A DNA stretch of 64,000 nucleotides from Piezodorus guildinii (Eukaryota; Arthropoda; Insecta; Hemiptera; Pentatomidae), in contig CM041297.1 in assembly GCA_023052935.1 (NCBI GenBank), forward strand, positions 45,880,417 to 45,944,416. The letters are read 5' to 3'. Position numbers and translations under genes: made by a program. Below are positions 21,629-32,494 of the stretch, one piece after another; position 1 is the first letter of the stretch, and every line of letters begins with the position of its first letter. The notes under the pieces were generated by a model. That model saw only the letters and a program-made list of their open reading frames with translations, was not told the DNA's origin and made no database searches.

Positions 21629-22525
21629 TTTTTACTTTCACTTACTATATATATTAAGGGGAAGGATTGCGATCGTGAAAATTTTCGAATTCCAGCTTTC
21701 AACGGAAATACACGTTTTAGGGTCCCCTGAGTCCAAATAACCAAGTCCCGCAAAAAAGTGTGTGTGTGTGGTAACTCCCGGGCGGAAACGGTAAGTCCTA
21801 TGAAACTGAAAATTCATATTTAAGACAACTATACGCCTGAGACGTGACAAAACTTTTTTCATCAAAATGAGCTAACCAGAAGAGGCACTTTATACCATGC
21901 ATTTTGCATTTTTTTCGATTTTCTCGAAAACGGTTCCGACGATTTTGATTAAACTCGCTATATCGATGTAAAATTTAATGGGATTTAATATCATGTAGGT
22001 TTTATTCTGATTAAAATGGTCTGACAGGGCTTAAATGCCGATATTTTAAATTTTCTTCCCCTAAAGTACCTTTAATTTTGTAGATTCAATAATAATAACT
22101 AGATTATCTTGTTTAACGCTGATGAAAAACAGGTAAATATATAAATTGAATAAATTCAATACCCAACTGAAGGAGAAAACAGAAATAATATTTTTTTAAT
22201 GCAATTTTTCGTTTTTGAACATAAGAGCAGTAATATACATGTATGATATACCGTTCGAAAGCTAAAGATTTTAGAAAAAATATCATCTCATACACAAGCT
22301 TTTAGAAGTTAATAGAGAGTGATGAGAAGAAGATAAAACTAACTGATTATTTTAGATAATAATATAATAGATTTTTTAATAAAACACATGTTTCTATACA
22401 AATTAAATTTGATTAATTTCTTAATAGTTTCACGTATTTTTATCTCTAACTGTATTTGAAAATTCTTTCATTGATTTTAAAATCGAGGTAAGTAAAAGTC
22501 GTTTGTTGCCCGCACCAGATTTTTA
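21629..22525 (-). mobile_element. Family A element, near-full copy, minus strand
   Basis: Read on the minus strand it runs from the AATCTGGTGCGGGCAA head (22525) to GTAAGTGAAAGTAAAA (21629). The terminal palindrome is slightly altered (TATATATTAAG). A (GT)n tract lies at 21757-21770. Apparent reading frames repeat in all copies and contain terminal-repeat translations; they are not genes. Confidence 0.8.
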
Positions 22526-23141
22526 TAAATGAATCTGAATAAATTGTATGCATCGTAAAAGAACTGAATGGCAATATAATAATAATCTGAAGAGGGTAAA
22601 AAAATAAAAGAAATTCCATTAATTCAATTGTGTTATAAACTGACCGATTTAGATTAGGAAAACGGGTCGATGCATTGGCCAACTGCAGTTATTTCAAATT
22701 TTGATAAACTGTTGTACTGATACGATAGATATCGACAAAGGCCACAGTGATAAGAGCAATATATATCAAATTATACGGATTAAAGAACAGGAAATAAAGT
22801 GGCGAAAGAAATTAATGGTGTTAAATAGGCATATTTTAAGATAAGGTTAAACTAATCAATATTAAAAGTGCATTCCGAATCAAAATAAACATGATATGAT
22901 CTTAATGTAAGATAATATATGTAAGGTTTTCTTCTTGGCTATTTAAATTTAATTTATCTTTTTATAGGACCCTCACATCTCTAGGACTGGCCCTTAAACT
23001 AAATAAGAAGTCGGTCAATCTCCCGAAGAAATGCATGAAGCAGGATTTCGTACATGTAGGAAATATTTATTGTTTTTTTCCTATTACTATGTGTATATTA
23101 GTTTGGAAATAAGGTATTATACACACACCCAAAATTACTAA
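22526..23141. other. No recognised feature
   Basis: AT-rich, with no coding region or linkable repeat. Confidence 0.35.
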
Positions 23142-23382
23142 GGAGAGCGCCGTGGTCTAGTGGATAGAGCACTAGTCTACTGTTCTCCGAGTCCTGGGTT
23201 CGAATCCCGGCTGTGGGAGAATATTATTTATTCTGTTCATTCAATCGGGGGTGTACCCTAAGATTATGGTGACCCTCCTGGGATGGACCCCCAGCCGTTG
23301 GCCTGGAAAGAGTACGAATTTTTATATGTACTGAGCCCAAGATCATTCATGGGTTGTAGTGGTACAGGAATTTTTTTTTTCA
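23142..23382 (+). mobile_element. S1 SINE, best-preserved head
   Basis: The tRNA-like head has A-box TGGTCTAGTGGATAGAG and a perfect B-box GGGTTCGAATCCC near 23198. The body ends GTTGGCCTGGAAAGAGTACG and then a T-rich end near 23370. It matches 18949-19197 in layout. It is a SINE, not a tRNA gene, because the acceptor ends do not pair and the body continues. Confidence 0.75.
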
Positions 23383-23603
23383 TGTGTACATTAATTTCAA
23401 AATTAGGAAGATGTTTGAAAGTAAAGACATTACCTAATAAGACCTTTTATCCTAATATCTTATTTCAGTTTTATAATTGTCTTCACAAAAATAAAAAAAA
23501 TTACACGTGTGTGTTTGTGTGTGTACACTAAAATACATAAATAAGCAAAATTTCAAATGCTGCTAAACATTTTCACCAACCTTTTGGATCTCATTTATCC
23601 ATG

Positions 23604-24159
23604 TTAAAGTCATATAGTGGGAAATGCGTGTTATTATTCAGTTGCTAAGTTACTTAGTTCGCGGCTTCTATCTAAAAACTTAAAGATTAGAATTTATAAA
23701 ATTATTATTCTTCCAACGGTTCTTTACGGATGTGAAACGTGGCCGCTTACTTTAAAGGATGAACAACGGCTTAAGGTTTTCGAAATAAGGTATTGCGTAA
23801 AATATTTGGCCCAAAGAGAGATGAGGCCACTGGGGAGTTTAGAAGGTTGCATAACGCGGAATTGCGGAACTTGCATCCTGTGAATATAATTGAGCTGATT
23901 GCATCGCGGAGACTCACATGGGCGAGTAAAGTTGTTGGGCTCGATGACGAGCGGATTCCGAGAAAGTTGGTATTTGCTGATCCGACTGGTAGGCGTCCGA
24001 AAGGTAGGCCGAAGCGGAGATGGGAGGATTGCGTTAAGGCTGATCTCGGGAGCTTGGGCTTGAATGTTGAGCATTGGACCAGTCTGTGTAGGCGGAATTT
24101 GGTGGTATCGGCATCGAACCTTCGGGTTCGCTAAGCCTATTATTATTAAAGTCATATAG
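23604..24159 (+). mobile_element. 5'-truncated LINE with 14-bp target duplication
   Basis: TTAAAGTCATATAG occurs at 23604-23617 and again at 24146-24159, bounding a 528-bp insert (23618-24145) whose 3' tail is a TAT/TTA microsatellite. The insert encodes the end of a LINE ORF2: PTVLYGCETWPLTLKDEQRL, then RKIFGPKRDEATGEFRRLHN, then GRPKRRWEDCVKADL. A one-base loss near 23790 shifts the frame between the first and second parts. Confidence 0.85.
23640..24134 (+). pseudogene. LINE ORF2 C terminus (endonuclease/reverse transcriptase type), frameshifted
   Basis: The first part (to about 23790) has ILPTVLYGCETWPLT and ends in LKVFEIR. The second (23793-24134, 114 codons with stop) continues LRKIFGPKRDE, then HPVNIIELIASRRLTWASKV, and ends in NLRVR. 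This is the thumb/C-terminal part of the widespread arthropod 'endonuclease-reverse transcriptase' LINE proteins. The polymerase active site lies upstream and is missing. The second part starts at TTG and is not a gene on its own. Confidence 0.75.
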
Positions 24160-24329
24160 ATGTCGCTAAATATATATACAGCTTTCCCAACAAGATAAAA
24201 ACTCCGGAAAATATACTTATTGTTTAGAGCTACAGGTGAAGGTTGGAATTTTAGTGAAACCAATCTAGTTCGAATTTAACAATATATTTTGAAAAATTTT
24301 ATCCCCTCCCTTTTTCGCTATAGTCTATG

Positions 24330-24650
24330 ATTGTAAAAGAGTTCTTTAACATCTTCAGTACATCTCTTTGTCTTTTCCTTGATATTGGTTATTTTTGTTC
24401 CATCAGCCTCTGTAATCATTCCAACAGTTTTCTTTTTTGTTGTTATTTGATTATATTATGCATGTAGAAGCTGTCATGCACTTTGTTTAGCATCTTGATT
24501 TCCAGACATTTTTTCCAGTAGAATTCTTCTCTACCTAATCTTATTTCTCTTTGAATACTTTATTGCATCTATCTTCGTTGAAATTTTTATTTTGACCTCT
24601 TTCTTCCATGAGAAATAAGATGTTGTCTGTCATAAATTCTTTCTGGCTAT
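24330..24650 (-). mobile_element. LINE ORF2 fragment, antisense
   Basis: The minus strand near 24430-24345 reads KKTVGMITEADGTKITNIKE then KTKR-x-TEDVKELF. This segment precedes the reverse transcriptase domain in RTE/CR1-like LINEs (Gly-x-Ile-x-Asp-xx-Gly, then EDVKELF). Stops and frameshifts occur on both sides. Confidence 0.55.
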
Positions 24651-24719
24651 CATTCATTGGAGCTTAGAGCCAGAATGTTAACATGTTACGTATTTTCTAC
24701 TTTTCTGTAAAGGGTGGAA

Positions 24720-25000
24720 TCTTGGACGATGAAGTAAGCTGACATCATGATGATCAATGCATTTGAGATGTGGTGCTACCGCAGAATAGTAAACATTCCC
24801 TTATTAGATCTGCGTCAACATAGAAATATTAAGAAGGTTGGGGAAAGATCAAGAAGTCGTGAAAAATATTAAATCAAGGAAACTGCAGTATTTTGGACAT
24901 ATTTTAAGAGGAGAGAAACATGAAATAATCAATTAATAAATAAAAAACTAAGCGTATCTTACAAGAAAAACCTCAAGGATTGGTTCGACTGCAGTAGCAA
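24720..25000 (+). mobile_element. LINE ORF2 C-terminal fragment
   Basis: Plus-strand frames give INAFEMWCYRRIVNIPLLD, then KKVGERSRSREK and LQYFGHILRGEK-like residues, the typical order of the C-terminal part of arthropod non-LTR proteins (EMWCYRR...YFGH..RGE). Frameshifted and dead. It lies close to the antisense fragment at 24330, probably from the same kind of element after rearrangement. Confidence 0.6.
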
Positions 25001-25675
25001 GGTGTTATTCAGACCCGCCAACAACATATATCATATTGTCATGCTGATTTTCCACCTTCAATAGAAAAGGAACACCAAAAAAAAAAAAAATGAAGTTAAC
25101 GCCTAATTCACCTTGCATTAATTTATCGATTTATTTTCTCCGTGAACCATAGTTGAAATTCGCAGTCTGCACCAAAAAAAATGTACACATTTTCAGAACT
25201 TTATAAGTAAAATTACGATATCAGCAGGCTAAGGACGTAATATTAGGATTTGATTGTTGTTTTTTTACAAATATAGGCTGTTTAGAGAGATTTTCCTGAA
25301 AAGCAAATCATGCAATCTAAACGAAACTATTAATTAATCAGTTATATAGAAGTATAATACTAAAAACTTCTCATATTTCTTGTAGTAAAGTCAGTAAATA
25401 ATCACATATACCACCAACTGACAACCCAGCAACAGAGTCCGCTCAAAGCCGCTTTTACATTTACTGACAGTTAACATTTTTTTGTTTGCCTCTAAAATAA
25501 AAGTTTCTATATCTTCATGAAAGTGTGCTGAGAAAATTGTATGACCACCAATATTAGTGATTGTTAAGTTTCACACAAATAAAAATACCTTATTGTGGTT
25601 AGAAACTCATCACTCTAAATTACAAATATAGGAAAAAAGTAAAATTTTTAGTCAGAGTATGTCTACATACAAATA
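25001..25675. other. No recognised feature
   Basis: AT-rich DNA without a gene or linkable repeat, leading into the 13-bp direct repeat that brackets the MITE plus array. Confidence 0.35.
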
Positions 25676-25688
25676 TATTATTGAGCAA
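25676..25688 (+). repeat. 13-bp direct repeat, left copy
   Basis: TATTATTGAGCAA here recurs at 31477-31489, just beyond the inverted unit that closes the hammerhead array. It is the likely target-site duplication of the array insertion. Confidence 0.65.
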
Positions 25689-25690
25689 TT

Positions 25691-26073
25691 GAGACGTTGA
25701 TTTCCAAAAGGTACTAAAGGACATTTTTTACGAAATTGATTTTTTTACATATTTATATTCTCCTCATTTAGTTTTATCTAAATCTTAAATTTGATTGGAT
25801 CTAATGAACACTCATGTCCTTTAATAACGTGATTTAGAAATGCTATTAATTTCTTAAGATACTTATTGCACATTTAGTTTCATTCTAAATCATAACAGAA
25901 CATTTCATTTCATAACGTTAATGTGGTTTTATTAATATAGTAAAGAAATAATTCTAGATTTTAATGCGAAAAGTATCAAATTAGCTGGTTTAATAATATA
26001 ATAATGAGAGATTTTCGCGCTTCCTGTAAAATTCCCCAGAATGGATATAGTACCTTTTGGAAATCAACGCCTC
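25691..26073. mobile_element. MITE, copy 1 (383 bp)
   Basis: Terminal inverted repeats of about 26 bp: GAGACGTTGATTTCCAAAAG at the left, and CTTTTGGAAATCAACGCCTC at the right with one mismatch. AATT occurs immediately outside both ends. A second copy of equal length lies at 32495-32877. No open frame. The superfamily is not clear from a 4-bp AATT flank. Confidence 0.8.
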
Positions 26074-26074
26074 A

Positions 26075-29000
26075 ATTGTGGATGTAATTAGTTGACCGTT
26101 GAGAATTACTGGAAGGAATTAGTCCGGGTGGCGGTCATTAAATGAAACATCTAAATAGTTTCAACTATTTATTGTTTGCCAACGTTTCGACCCCCTTTGT
26201 GGGTCATCATCAGGGCTGTAGGTGTAGAAATGATGGCTTGTTGAGATGAGAATGCCTGCTGTTGTTGAGATGTAGATAGTATGTCCTGCTTGCGATTTTG
26301 TATTCAGGCGCTTCGGTGGAAAGTTGAGGAGGATGTATCTTTCTGTTGTTACCGTGATCTTTTTATCATTGTGGATGTAATTAGTTGACCGTTGAGATTT
26401 ACTGGAAGGAATTAGTCCGGGTGGTGGTCATTAAATGAAACATCTAAATAGTTTCAACTATTTATTGTTTGCCAACGTTTCGACCCCCTTTGTGGGTCAT
26501 CATCAGGGCTGTAGGTGTAGAAATGATGGCTTGTTGAGATGAGAATGCCTGCTGTTGTTGAGATGTAGATAGTATGTCCTGCTTGCGATTTTGTATTCTG
26601 GCGCTGCGGCGGAGATTTGAGGAGGATGTATCTTTCTGTTGTTACCGTGATCTTTTTATCATTGTGGATGTAATTAGTTGACCGTTGAGATTTACTGGAA
26701 GGAATTAGTCCGGGTGGTGGTCATTAAATGAAACATCTAAATAGTTTCAACTATTTATTGTTTGCCAACGTTTCGACCCCCTTTGTGGGTCATCATCAGG
26801 CTGTAGGTGTAGAAATGATGGCTTGTTGAGATGAGAATGCCTGCTGTTGTTGAGATGTAGATAGTATGTCCTGCTTGCGATTTTGTATTCTGGCGCTGCG
26901 GCGGAGAGTTGAGAGGATGTATCTTTCTGTTGTTACCGTGATCTTTTTATCATTGTGGATGTAATTAGTTGACCGTTGAGATTTACTGGAAGGAATTAGT
27001 CCGGTGGTGGTCATTAAATGAAACATCTAAATAGTTTCAACTATTTATTGTTTGCCAACGTTTCGACCCCCTTTGTGGGTCATCATCAGGGCTGGTAGGT
27101 GTAGAAATGATGGCTTGTTGAGATGAGAATGCCTGCTGTTGTTGAGATGTAGATAGTATGTCCTGCTTGCGATTTTTATTCTGGCGCTTCGGTTGAAAGT
27201 TTGAGGAGGATGTATCTTTCTGTTGTTACCGTGATCTTTTATATCATTGTGGATGTAATTAGTTGACCGTTGAGATTTACTGGAAGGAATTAGTCCGGGT
27301 GGTGGTCATTAAATGAAACATCTAAATAGTTTCAACTATTTATTGTTTGCCAACGTTTCGACCCCCTTTGTGGGTCATCATCAGGGCTGTAGGTGTAGAA
27401 ATGATGGCTTGTTGAGATGAGAATGCCTGCTGTTGTTGAGATGTAGATAGTATGTCCTGCTTGCGATTTTGTATTCTGGCGCTTCGGCGGAGAGTTGAGG
27501 AGGATGTATCTTTCTGTGTTACCGTGATCTTTTTATCATTGTGGATGTAATTAGTTGACCGTTGAGATTTACTGGAAGGAATTAGTCCGGGTGGTGGTCA
27601 TTAAATGAAACATCTAAATAGTTTTCAACTATTTATTGTTTGCCAACGTTTCGACCCCCTTTGTGGGTCATCATCAGGGCTGTAGGTGTAGAAATGATGG
27701 CTTGTTGAGATGAGAATGCCTGCTGTTGTTGAGATGTAGATAGTATGTCCTGCTTGCGATTTTGTATTCTGGCGCTGCGGCGGAGAGTTGAGGAGGATGT
27801 ATCTTTCTGTTGTTACCGTGATCTTTTTATCATTGTGGATGTAATTAGTTGACCGTTGAGATTTACTGGAAGGAATTAGTCCGGGTGGTGGTCATTAAAT
27901 GAAACATCTAAATAGTTTCAACTATTTATTGTTTGCCAACGTTTCGACCCCCTTTGTGGGTCATCATCAGGGCTGTAGGTGTAGAAATGATGCTTGTTGA
28001 GATGAGAATGCCTGCTGTTGTTGAGATGTAGATAGTATGTCCTGCTTGCGATTTTGTATTCTGGCGCTTCGGCGAAAGTTGAGGAGGATGTATCTTTCTG
28101 TTGTTACCGTGATCTTTTTATCATTGTGGATGTAATTAGTTGACCGTTGAGAATTACTGGAAGGAATTAGTCCGGGTGGTGGTCATTAAATGAAACATCT
28201 AAATAGTTTCAACTATTTATTGTTTGCCAACGTTTCGACCCCCTTTGTGGGTCATCATCAGGGCTGTAGGTGTAGAAATGATGGCTTGTTGAGATGAGAA
28301 TGCCTGCTGTTTGTTGAGATGTAGATAGTATGTCCTGCTTGCGATTTTGTATTCTGGCGCTTCGGTGGAAGTTGAGGAGGATGTATCTTTCTGTTGTTAC
28401 CGTGATCTTTTTATCATTGTGGATGTAATTAGTTGACCGTTGAGATTTACTGGAAGGAATTAGTCCGGGTGGTGGTCATTAAATGAAACATCTAAATAGT
28501 TTCAACTATTTATTGTTTGCCAACGTTTCGACCCCCTTTGTGGGTCATCATCAGGGCTGTAGGTGTAGAAATGATGGCTTGTTGAGATGAGAATGCCTGC
28601 TGTTGTTGAGATGTAGATAGTATGTCCTGCTTGCGATTTTGTATTCTGGCGCTGCGGCGGAGAGTTGAGGAGGATGTATCTTTCTGTTGTTACCGTGATC
28701 TTTTTATCATTGTGGATGTAATTAGTTGACCGTTGAGATTTACTGGAAGGAATTAGTCCGGGTGGTGGTCATTAAATGAAACATCTAAATAGTTTCAACT
28801 ATTTATTGTTTGCCAACGTTTCGACCCCTTTGTGGGTCATCATCAGGGCTGTAGGTGTAGAAATGATGGCTTGTTGAGATGAGAATGCCTGCTGTTGTTG
28901 AGATGTAGATAGTATGTCCTGCTTGCGATTTTTATTCTGGCGCTTCGGCTGGAAAGTTGAGGAGGATGTATCTTTCTGTTGTTACCGTGATCTTTTTATC

Positions 29001-31318
29001 ATTGTGGATGTAATTAGTTGACCGTTGAGATTTACTGGAAGGAATTAGTCCGGGTGGTGGTCATTAAATGAAACATCTAAATAGTTTCAACTATTTATTG
29101 TTTGCCAACGTTTCGACCCCCTTTGTGGGTCATCATCAGGGCTGTAGGTGTAGAAATGATGGCTTGTTGAGATGAGAATGCCTGCTGTTGTTGAGATGTA
29201 GATAGTATGTCCTGCTTGCGATTTTGTATTCTGGCGCTGCGGCGGAAGTTGAGAGGATGTATCTTTCTGTTGTTACCGTGATCTTTTTATCATTGTGGAT
29301 GTAATTAGTTGACCGTTGAGATTTACTGGAAGGAATTAGTCCGGGTGGTGGTCATTAAATGAAACATCTAAATAGTTTCAACTATTTATTGTTTGCCAAC
29401 GTTTCGACCCCCTTTGTGGGTCATCATCAGGGCTGAGGTGTAGAAATGATGGCTTGTTGAGATGAGAATGCCTGCTGTTGTTGAGATGTAGATAGTATGT
29501 CCTGCTTGCGATTTTTATTCTGGCGCTTCGGTTGAAAGTTGAGGAGGATGTATCTTTCTGTTGTTACCGTGATCTTTTTATCATTGTGGATGTAATTAGT
29601 TGACCGTTGAGATTTACTGGAAGGAATTAGTCCGGGTGGTGGTCATTAAATGAAACATCTAAATAGTTTCAACTATTTATTGTTTGCCAACGTTTCGACC
29701 CCCTTTGTGGGTCATCATCAGGCTGAGGTGTAGAAATGATTGCTTGTTGAGATGAGAATGCCTGCTGTTGTTGAGATGTAGATAGTATGTCCTGCTTGCG
29801 ATTTTGTATTCTGGCGCTTCGGCAGAAAGTTGAGGAGGATGTATCTTTCTGTTGTTCCCGTGATCTTTTTATCATTGTGGATGTAATTAGTTGACCGTTG
29901 AGAATTACTGGAAGGAATTAGTCCGGGTGGTGGTCATTAAATGAAACATCTAAATAGTTTCAACTATTTATTGTTTGCCAACGTTTCGACCCCCTTTGTG
30001 GGTCATCATCAGGGCTGTAGGTGTAGAAATGATGGCTTGTTGAGATGAGAATGCCTGCTGTTGTTGAGATGTAGATAGTATGTCCTGCTTGCGATTTTGT
30101 ATTCTGGCGCTTCGGCGGAGAGTTGAGGAGGATGTATCTTTCTGTTGTTACCGTGATCTTTTTATCATTGTGGATGTAATTAGTTGACCGTTGAGAATTA
30201 CTGGAAGGAATTAGTCCGGGTGGTGGTCATTAAATGAAACATCTAAATAGTTTCAACTATTTATTGTTTGCCAACGTTTCGACCCCCTTTGTGGGTCATC
30301 ATCAGGGCTGGAGGTGTAGAAATGATTGCTTGTTGAGATGAGAATGCCTGCTGTTGTTGAGATGTAGATAGTATGTCCTGCTTGCGATTTTGTATTCTGG
30401 CGCTGCGGCGGAGAGTTGAGAAGGATGTATCTTTCTGTTGTTACCGTGATCTTTTTATCATTGTGGATGTAATTAGTTGACCGTTGAGATTTACTGGAAG
30501 GAATTAGTCCGGGTGGTGGTCATTAAATAAAACATCTAAATAGTTTCAACTATTTATTGTTTGCCAACGTTTCGACCCCCTTTGTGGGTCATCATCAGGG
30601 CTGGAGGTGTAGAAATGATTGCTTGTTGAGATGAGAATGCCTGCTGTTGTTGAGATGTAGATAGTATGTCCTGCTTGCGATTTTGTATTCTGGCGCTTCG
30701 GCAGAAAGTTGAGGAGGATGTATCTTTCTGTTGTTCCCGTGATCTTTTTATCATTGTGGATGTAATTAGTTGACCGTTGAGAATTACTGGAAGGAATTAG
30801 TCCGGGTGGTGGTCATTAAATGAAACATCTAAATAGTTTCAACTATTTATTGTTTGCCAACGTTTCGACCCCCTTTGTGGGTCATCATCAGGGCTGTAGG
30901 TGTAGAAATGATGGCTTGTTGAGATGAGAATGCCTGCTGTTGTTGAGATGTAGATAGTATGTCCTGCTTGCGATTTTGTATTCTGGCGCTTCGGCGGAGA
31001 GTTGAGGAGGATGTATCTTTCTGTTGTTACCGTGATCTTTTTATCATTGTGGATGTAATTAGTTGACCGTTGAGAATTACTGGAAGGAATTAGTCCGGGT
31101 GGTGGTCATTAAATGAAACATCTAAATAGTTTCAACTATTTATTGTTTGCCAACGTTTCGACCCCCTTTGTGGGTCATCATCAGGGCTGGAGGTGTAGAA
31201 ATGATTGCTTGTTGAGATGAGAATGCCTGCTGTTGTTGAGATGTAGATAGTATGTCCTGCTTGCGATTTTGTATTCTGGCGCTTCGGCAGAAAGTTGAGG
31301 AGGATGTATCTTTCTGTT
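26075..31318 (-). repeat. Tandem array of 18 ~293-bp hammerhead-bearing units
   Basis: The landmark GTTTGCCAACGTTTCGACCC occurs 18 times, first at 26174 and last at 31145, with spacings of 290-295 bp (mostly 293). One copy has lost a C. Seventeen units are complete and the last is cut at about 31318. On the minus strand each unit has CTGATGA, one extra T, stem II GACCC/GGGTC with a 7-nt loop, GAAA, then CGTTGGC. Units differ mostly by single-base indels and a few substitutions near the CTGGCGCTT/GCGG segment. The layout fits a retrozyme or Penelope pLTR array; self-cleavage is inferred. Confidence 0.9.
26178..26213 (-). ncRNA. Hammerhead ribozyme-like core (first of 18 in array)
   Basis: Minus strand: CUGAUGA (conserved core), U, stem II GACCC/GGGUC, GAAA, then the self-complementary ACGU as a loopless stem III. 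Cleavage would be expected after GUU and before GGC. GCC before CUGAUGA and GGC after the cleavage site can form a 3-bp stem I. The single extra U between A9 and stem II departs from the textbook core. A stem III this short would need two RNAs to pair, as described for Penelope-associated hammerheads. Activity is not proven. Confidence 0.65.
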
Positions 31319-31476
31319 ACCCCTCCCATCTTAACAAACCATCATTTCTACATCTCCAGCCCTGATGATGACCCACAAAGGGGGTCGAAACGTTGGCAAA
31401 CAATAAATATTTTGCCTAAATTAAAACTATTTAATTGTTTCATTTAATGACCGCCACCCGGACTAATTCCTTCCAG
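31319..31476 (+). mobile_element. Inverted partial unit closing the hammerhead array
   Basis: After the last minus-strand unit the sequence turns round. The plus strand carries CATCATTTCTACATCTCCAG, the hammerhead core at 31362-31397, an altered segment near 31410-31435, then GACCGCCACCCGGACTAATT up to TTCCAG. It is directly followed by the 13-bp repeat TATTATTGAGCAA. Inverted terminal copies are a known Penelope-type arrangement. Confidence 0.75.
31362..31397 (+). ncRNA. Hammerhead ribozyme-like core, plus strand
   Basis: Same 36-nt core as in the array but in the opposite orientation: CTGATGA, T, GACCC/GGGTC stem II, GAAA, ACGT, then TGGC. Upstream GCC and downstream GGC can pair as in the array. 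Confidence 0.65.
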
Positions 31477-31795
31477 TATTATTGAGCAAGTTTAACCATA
31501 AAACTATTCTTAAGAATATCTGGATTCGGAAAATCTTTAAAAGTTTCAGTCTATGACGGCAGATACATCATGTACAATCATTACTTGTTAAACCATTCAT
31601 CAATAATTTGATGTAAACTGTAAGATAAGATTGGATGCATAACAGCTGATGAATCAATTTATCACGGTTTCTCCCAACACGGAATGAAGACTAATGGTAA
31701 TGCAACCGAGGAGAACCGCTATTAATAATGGGTAAAGTAATAAAATAATAGATAGTAGAGAAATTATTTCAGATTTTATATGAATATGGCCTTAT

Positions 31796-32036
31796 TTAAT
31801 TGTTTGTTTATTCATTCATTTAACGTCATTTTATACTAATGTGACAAATCGGACGATGCTACAGGTGGAGTCCTACATTTTGCCTATCCAGTTTTAATCA
31901 CGATAGGGACCTTCAACGAGTGTCTTATTATTTATCTTATGACCTTTATGTTCTCTCCGAACGTTTTAAACTAGGGTATTTTACTAGAAAATTGCTATTA
32001 TACTAGCCACTACACCACAGGTGACCCTTTAAACAA
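31796..32036 (-). mobile_element. S2-type SINE, diverged, antisense
   Basis: On the minus strand the head at the 32030 end (GGGTCACCTGTGGTGTAGTG) and the 3' end (ATCGTCCGATTTGTCACATT, then AATGAATGAATAAACAAACA) match S2 in order. The centre is heavily altered. Confidence 0.6.
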
Positions 32037-32490
32037 CAAAATTAGATTATACCATTGTTTAAAAAGAAAACCAGTACGAACACAACCCATGAACTGTCCC
32101 TAAACCACTCATATGCTTATGTAGTTTAAACATGAAATAAGAAGATTTCCTGATGTATTTTGTGAGTAATGAATCAGTACCTGCAATGTAAAAAATAAAC
32201 GACACAAAGTCGAAACAGACCGACGGGGTAAGTGTTGTTTTTTTTTTTGTTTTTTTTTGTTTTTTTTGTGATCCTAAAACTCTTCCTTGCATTAATTGGT
32301 ATACTGTAAGGAGTAAAGCCTTTTTGTTTGGCGTAGTTGACCTATGTAAGAATACTCAACAATCTGAATTCTTCTCCTTAAAAACAAGAAGAAAAAAAAA
32401 GGTTCGAGACTTAATAAGCACTAAATATAAGAAAAAATACTAGATAATTGGCGCATGTACTGTAATTATTCGCTTGCTGAATAAATATTG
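32037..32490. other. No recognised feature
   Basis: AT-rich, with T and A homopolymers near 32240 and 32390. No gene or linkable repeat. Confidence 0.35.
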
Positions 32491-32494
32491 AATT

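Noticed and set aside
23142..23220. tRNA gene with A- and B-box
   Set aside because: The acceptor ends do not pair and the sequence continues into the S1 SINE body shared with 18949-19197. The heads at 864, 5530, 16744, 17925 and 19198 were rejected as tRNA genes on similar grounds.
26075..31318. CRISPR-like array from regular spacing
   Set aside because: The whole ~293-bp unit is repeated with no unique spacers, and the DNA is clearly eukaryotic.
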